From positions 1-9,048 of the forward strand of contig JAHEXS010000041.1 of assembly GCA_023252015.1 (NCBI GenBank): 9,048 nt of DNA, given 5' to 3'. Position 1 is the stretch's first letter. Each line of letters starts with the position of its first letter. Under the pieces are notes generated by a model. That model worked only from the letters and a program-made list of their open reading frames with translations, searched no databases and was not told the DNA's origin. Made by a program: the position numbers and the translations under genes. Origin of the DNA: Candidatus Nitrosotenuis sp. (GTDB lineage: Archaea > Thermoproteota > Nitrososphaeria > Nitrososphaerales > Nitrosopumilaceae). This document shows, in pieces, positions 6,394 through 9,048 of the stretch.

Positions 6394-6621
6394 ATGCCTG
6401 AAATATCTGACTTGGTAAAAAAAGGAAAAAGTCTTCTTGTTGAAGGAAACTTTGAAGACGCGCTGGCGTATTTTGAGCAAGCCCTCTTGTTGAACAAAAA
6501 TGATCCTGACATCTGGAATCAAAAAGGTGTAGCACTGCGAAGCCTTGGGCGATACGATGAGGCGCTGGAATGTTTTAACAAATCCCTTGAAATAGACCCT
6601 GCCGACAAATACTCCTCGTGA
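6394..6621 (+). CDS. Short TPR protein, probably truncated
   Basis: A 75-residue protein consisting of two tetratricopeptide repeats. Residues 4-38 contain GKSLLVEGNFEDALAYFEQA, and residues 39-72 contain KGVALRSLGRYDEALECFNK and end in LEIDPADK. The stop comes right after DKYSS, just where a third repeat would begin. Typical homologous TPR proteins continue, so this gene may have lost its 3' part; alternatively it is a naturally minimal two-repeat protein. TPRs are protein-binding scaffolds. The start is ATG at 6394, with a TATA-like ctagtatagg about 27 nt upstream, compatible with a leaderless mRNA. It is divergent from the receiver gene. The following 370 bp hold remnants of a reading frame on the other strand. 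Confidence 0.7.
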   Translation: MPEISDLVKKGKSLLVEGNFEDALAYFEQALLLNKNDPDIWNQKGVALRSLGRYDEALECFNKSLEIDPADKYSS

Positions 6622-6906
6622 ACCATTACTGGAAGTCCAGTCGCCTCTCTCTGGTTCAACGATCGAGCTTTTGATTTCTGCAGACGTGAATCCCCGTAGT
6701 TCCTGCGGTATTTTGTCTGAACTCAATCCAATTTTGGCTTTTACGTGTTGACTGGTAGAAGTTCATATCTTTAGCACGACATTCTTCCACTTTACCTGGC
6801 TTTGACATTGAGTGTTTTTTGTGAATTTATCGTATTTGACAAGGTGATCATTACATAATTGCCTGCATTCGTCCGGATAAATCCGGTTGGTCTTTTGCCG
6901 TCAAAG

Positions 6907-6915
6907 TCTATAAAT
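6907..6915 (+). promoter_or_regulatory. TATA-like element upstream of the second TPR gene
   Basis: ctataaatt is the best TATA-like match before the gene at 6996. It predicts transcription starting near 6933, which gives a leader of about 60 nt containing the hairpin at 6937-6953. It lies inside the gene remnant, so it may be coincidental. Confidence 0.35.
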
Positions 6916-6936
6916 TCCATATTAAGAGCACATAGT

Positions 6937-6953
6937 CTTTGTCGTTGACAAAG
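6937..6953. repeat. 7-bp inverted repeat with 3-nt loop
   Basis: CTTTGTC and GACAAAG flank GTT. The perfect stem would sit in the predicted 5' leader of the TPR gene at 6996, or be an operator half-pair just downstream of the TATA-like element. It is short, so the functional meaning is uncertain. A second short palindrome, CCGGATAAATCCGG, lies at 6873-6886 within the remnant. Confidence 0.3.
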
Positions 6954-6995
6954 GAATGATTATTATCTCAATCAAACACTTTTGTAAATAAAGAA

Positions 6996-7475
6996 TTGAA
7001 TAATATTGAAAAGATTTTGAGTCAGGCATTTGATTTGTGTGAAGACGGTGATCTTGAAAAGGCAATAAAGCTATACGATCGCATACTCAAAATCGACCCA
7101 AACAATGTCAATGCGTTAATTGACAAGGGAGTGGCATTGCAGAACCTTGACAAACTAAAGCAGGCGTTGATTTGTTTTGAAAGTGTGCTTAAAATTGATC
7201 CAAAGAACATCACCGCACTTGTCAACAAGGGCTCAGTACTGCACGGACTAGGTGAGTACAAAAAAGCAATTCTGTCTTATGATGAAGCAATACTGCTTGA
7301 TAAAAAATGCACGATGGCACTTGCATACAAGGGATTGTCCCTTGGAGAACTGGGCTCAGTCGAAGACGCACTCAAATATTTCAAAAAGGCGTTGCGAATA
7401 GACAAGGATTACGATGTTGCCCTAATAAACAAGCAGATAGCGCAAAATTTGCTAAAAAAATCAAAGTCTGCCTAA
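6996..7475 (+). CDS. TPR protein with four repeats
   Basis: A 159-residue protein made almost only of 34-residue TPR units: 4-37, 38-71, 72-105 and 106-139, plus a capping helix 140-159 (INKQIAQNLLKKSKSA). Consensus positions are well kept (for example KGVALQNL, KGSVLHGLGEY, KGLSLGELG, each ending in IDPxN or a variant). No signal peptide or membrane segment is present, so it is a cytoplasmic scaffold for protein-protein contacts; the partner is unknown. The start is TTG at 6996, the only usual start codon after the in-frame TGA at 6957. The stop overlaps the convergent TPR gene by 4 nt. It resembles both neighbouring TPR proteins, suggesting local duplication. Confidence 0.85.
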   Translation: MNNIEKILSQAFDLCEDGDLEKAIKLYDRILKIDPNNVNALIDKGVALQNLDKLKQALICFESVLKIDPKNITALVNKGSVLHGLGEYKKAILSYDEAILLDKKCTMALAYKGLSLGELGSVEDALKYFKKALRIDKDYDVALINKQIAQNLLKKSKSA

Positions 7476-8065
7476 CCCGATACTAGTTGCAAAAACCTGG
7501 TATTGTCATATAATTTTGCAAACGCCTTGTGGTCTTTTGTCTTTATTCTGAATTGTTGGGAAACGCTTACTGCCTTGGCAAGCGTATCTAGGGAATCATC
7601 GATATTGTTTAGCATTGCAAGACTTGCCGCCTTGTCAAACAACACCTCGCCGTTTTCTGGATGGCTTCCTAAAATTATATTGCAACAAGACACCGCATCT
7701 GCATAACTCCCTAGCGAAAACAGGATGCGCTCTTTGTGGTATAGTGTGATGGGGTCATTTGGGAGTGTCTTTAGTATTTGATTGCAGTAACTTGTTGCCT
7801 CCTCATATCTTTTCATCTTTCTTAGAGATGAAATCTTGTTTGTTAGCGTAGTCTTGTCGTCTGGAGTGATTTGCAGTACCTCATCATAACACAATATTGC
7901 GTTTTCATGATCCTTTAACTTGCTTAGTGAATACCCCTTATTGTTTAAGGCGACAATGTTTTTTGGATTAATCGTAAGCACTTTGTCATACATTGATACG
8001 GCATCTCGAAATCTTTTTTTCAAAAACAGACGATTTGCGTCTTCCAGGGTTTTTTCAACTGACAT
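7472..8065 (-). CDS. TPR protein with five repeats
   Basis: A 197-residue protein with five 34-residue TPR units at 3-36, 37-70, 71-104, 105-138 and 139-172, followed by a C-terminal cap with KAFAKLYDNTRFLQLVSG. The first two units are close to consensus (NKGYSLSKLKDHENAILCYDE). Units 3-5 are more diverged and contain several cysteines (SYCNQIL, SCCNIIL). It is probably cytoplasmic and acts as a protein-interaction scaffold; the partner is not known. The start is ATG at 8065. It lies only 10 nt downstream of the small zinc-finger gene on the same strand, so the two are likely one transcript. The 3' end overlaps the neighbouring TPR gene tail-to-tail by 4 nt. Confidence 0.87.
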   Translation of the reverse strand: MSVEKTLEDANRLFLKKRFRDAVSMYDKVLTINPKNIVALNNKGYSLSKLKDHENAILCYDEVLQITPDDKTTLTNKISSLRKMKRYEEATSYCNQILKTLPNDPITLYHKERILFSLGSYADAVSCCNIILGSHPENGEVLFDKAASLAMLNNIDDSLDTLAKAVSVSQQFRIKTKDHKAFAKLYDNTRFLQLVSG

Positions 8066-8075
8066 TTCAAATCCG

Positions 8076-8246
8076 CTAAAACACTGTTACGTCGCCAGGG
8101 GCTGGCTCTCGTCTCTGAGATTCATGGTGTTCGACAAATTCCTTATGTGATGCTTTTTGATGCTCTCGTAGTTCTTCTATGGTGTCAAAGGCGTTATTGC
8201 AAAGATAGCATTTGGGTTTGTATTCATCGACAATTGGGAGTACCAT
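8076..8246 (-). CDS. 56-residue C2H2 zinc-finger protein
   Basis: A short gene easily missed because of its length. It reads from ATG at 8246 to TAG at 8076. The core is C13-x2-C16-x3-F20-x5-L26-x2-H29-x4-H34, which matches the classical C2H2 finger pattern including the hydrophobic core positions F20 and L26. A tail with further histidines (H40, H41) and a polar end (REPAPGDVTVF) follows. One finger can bind DNA, RNA or protein; archaeal single-finger proteins are known but mostly uncharacterised. It precedes the five-repeat TPR gene by 10 nt, suggesting an operon and perhaps a functional link. No Shine-Dalgarno is visible before the ATG. An AT-rich minus-strand stretch (atgtaaaaagtaac, about 8300-8315) may be its promoter. 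Confidence 0.75.
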   Translation of the reverse strand: MVLPIVDEYKPKCYLCNNAFDTIEELREHQKASHKEFVEHHESQRREPAPGDVTVF

Positions 8247-8332
8247 GGGTTTGTTTGTCTTAAAACCTACTTAATCTTTCACATCAATTCATGGCAGATT
8301 TGTTACTTTTTACATACCAAAGTTCCATAATG

Positions 8333-8341
8333 TTAAATATT
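8333..8341 (+). promoter_or_regulatory. TATA box for the repeat protein gene
   Basis: ttaaatatt is centred about 25 nt before the ATG at 8362, the usual archaeal distance from TATA box to transcription start. This predicts a leaderless mRNA starting at that ATG, and supports choosing it over the TTG at 8350. Confidence 0.5.
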
Positions 8342-8361
8342 GTCTAAAGTTGCATTCATGT

Positions 8362-8967
8362 ATGCAAAAATTGGGATTTCTAATGTCAATACTGCTCTTA
8401 GCAGCAGTAATGGTTGGACCAATCGGACTTTCGTTTGCGGAAACGGATGCAAACTCAAATGCTACGTCAACAGATACTGCAAAAACAGAACAAATGACGC
8501 AAAAAATGGAAGAAAAGAAACAAAAAATTCAGTCAAGAGTAGATGAAAAAGTAACACAACTAAAGGAAAAGGCGCTAAAAAAACAACAAACTCTTGATGA
8601 CATAGTTGCGTATAGAGCACAAAAACTGCAAGAAATGAAATCTGCAAAAGAAGGCAAGATGGCAAAAAAGCAAACACAGACAGAACAGAAAATGACCGAA
8701 ATGAAAACAAAAGCAGAAGAAAAAATGACTGCAAAGAAAGTAAAAACAGAACAAAACATTGCAGACAGAAAAGCAGCGTTTGACGAAAAGATGGCAAAGA
8801 TGAGGGCGCAAGTTGAAGACAAGATGGCAAAAAAAGCAGCAATGATTGACAAAAAAATGGCAGAAAAAAGAGCAATGTTAGACGAAAAGATGGCTGCAAT
8901 GAAGGCCAAAACTGAACCGAAATCTCCAAGCAAACCAGCTACATCCAACAGCACCGAAAACTCATAA
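8362..8967 (+). CDS. Exported charged helical protein with tandem 11-residue repeats
   Basis: A 201-residue protein. Residues 1-26 are a signal peptide (MQKLGFLMSILLLAAVMV, cleavage likely after SFA). A short S/T/N-rich linker follows, then a long helix extremely rich in K, E, A and M. From about residue 86 to 184 it falls into nine in-register 11-residue units of the type D/E-x-K-M-x-x-x-K/R-x-x-x, for example EQKMTEMKTKA, DEKMAKMRAQV, DEKMAAMKAKT. An S/T/P-rich tail ends the protein; there is no C-terminal anchor. Hendecad repeats form amphipathic helices or right-handed coiled coils and occur in LEA-3-type, apolipoprotein-like and other helical proteins. It probably acts outside the membrane, at the S-layer or cell surface. 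I chose the ATG at 8362; TTG at 8350 adds only four residues and lacks promoter support. Confidence 0.8.
   Translation: MQKLGFLMSILLLAAVMVGPIGLSFAETDANSNATSTDTAKTEQMTQKMEEKKQKIQSRVDEKVTQLKEKALKKQQTLDDIVAYRAQKLQEMKSAKEGKMAKKQTQTEQKMTEMKTKAEEKMTAKKVKTEQNIADRKAAFDEKMAKMRAQVEDKMAKKAAMIDKKMAEKRAMLDEKMAAMKAKTEPKSPSKPATSNSTENS
8617..8913 (+). repeat. Nine tandem 33-nt units coding 11-residue repeats
   Basis: This 297-nt part of the exported protein gene divides exactly into nine 33-nt units without insertion or deletion. The amino-acid pattern (acidic, x, K, M, then K or R at position 8) is kept better than the DNA, although pieces such as gaaaagatggc recur. A tenth, weaker unit may precede it (8584-8616). 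This points to old duplications under protein-level selection. Confidence 0.7.
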
Positions 8968-8977
8968 CCAAAACTAG

Positions 8978-8993
8978 CATTTTTTATTTTATA
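8978..8993 (+). terminator. T-rich putative terminator
   Basis: agcattttttatttta begins 11 nt after the stop of the repeat protein gene. Runs of T on the coding strand are the usual archaeal terminator signal. No hairpin is needed or seen. Confidence 0.45.
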
Positions 8994-9024
8994 ATCAAAA
9001 ATCCTCAATTATTCTGTAGTTACC

Positions 9025-9033
9025 AATTTATAG
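9025..9033 (+). promoter_or_regulatory. Possible promoter of a gene beyond the right edge
   Basis: aatttatag resembles an archaeal TATA box and points out of the window; an ATG follows at 9044. The distance of about 15 nt is short for a leaderless start, so the true start may lie past the window end. Confidence 0.25.
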
Positions 9034-9048
9034 TAAAAGCACTATGTC

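Larger units (their letters stand above)
6605..6967 (-). pseudogene. Probable gene remnant with frameshifts on the minus strand
   Basis: The 374-bp gap 6622-6995 between two TPR genes holds no intact gene, but the minus strand has protein-like pieces in changing frames. One piece is FVNDKDYVL (about 6930-6956). Next, in another frame, is a 42-residue stretch from the ATG at 6920 with EFIDFDGKRPTGFIRTNAG and strands YVMITLSNT, stopping at 6792. A third piece is KAKIGLSSDKIPQELRG, GFTSAEIKSSIVEPERGDW (about 6640-6740), with a TGA upstream of it. These read like parts of one exported beta-rich protein broken by at least two frameshifts and a stop. The 5' end is missing. I do not recognise the family. 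Alternatively the pieces are chance open frames. Confidence 0.4.

Noticed and set aside
6322..6726. 134-residue minus-strand open frame as an intact gene
   Set aside because: Its second half is antisense to the TPR gene and reads as low-quality F/V/R-rich sequence. Only the first 45 residues look protein-like, so I treat it as part of a remnant.
8617..8913. CRISPR-like array from the regular 33-nt period
   Set aside because: There are no identical repeats separated by unique spacers. The period is explained by 11-residue protein repeats.
8462..9008. Long minus-strand open frames opposite the repeat protein
   Set aside because: They are Leu/Phe/Ser-rich mirror frames of a Lys/Glu/Ala-rich gene, a known artefact. 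The plus frame has a signal peptide and regular repeats.

Overview
The window looks like chromosomal DNA of an ammonia-oxidising thaumarchaeon (Nitrososphaerota, Nitrosopumilus/Nitrosotenuis-like). This is inferred from low GC, AT-rich TATA-type promoters close to start codons, frequent GTG/TTG starts, TPR proteins, a single-receiver response regulator, an Lrp/AsnC regulator, tiny zinc-binding and winged-helix-like proteins, and exported beta-sandwich proteins of a style common in that phylum. No rRNA, tRNA, CRISPR array, transposase or integrase was seen.

Left part (1-2230): after a perfect 10-bp inverted repeat (1-40) come two tightly spaced plus-strand genes. The first encodes a membrane-anchored extracytoplasmic protein. 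The second encodes a polytopic membrane protein with two copies of a D-x3-H-x12-H motif, the ligand spacing known from the PmoC/AmoC subunit of copper membrane monooxygenases. A convergent gene for a secreted Ig-like protein overlaps its 3' end.

Middle (2231-5898): a minus-strand gene for an HD-domain protein with a GNAT-like C-terminus is divergent from a 72-residue HTH-like protein. The intergenic region between them carries a 21-bp near-perfect palindrome and a TATA box. Then come a 132-residue hypothetical protein, a membrane-anchored J-domain protein, an Lrp/AsnC regulator and a 78-residue Cys/His-rich protein.

Right part (5895-9048): a stand-alone receiver is followed by three TPR genes. 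The first TPR gene stops abruptly and is followed by about 370 bp holding remnants of a minus-strand reading frame. The last TPR gene is preceded by a 56-residue C2H2 zinc-finger gene, probably in one operon. The window ends with an exported, highly charged protein built from at least nine tandem 11-residue repeats.

All four tail-to-tail gene pairs overlap at their stop codons. The content points to envelope proteins plus small regulators and protein-interaction scaffolds. The best candidate for something undescribed is the two-gene unit at 74-1756.
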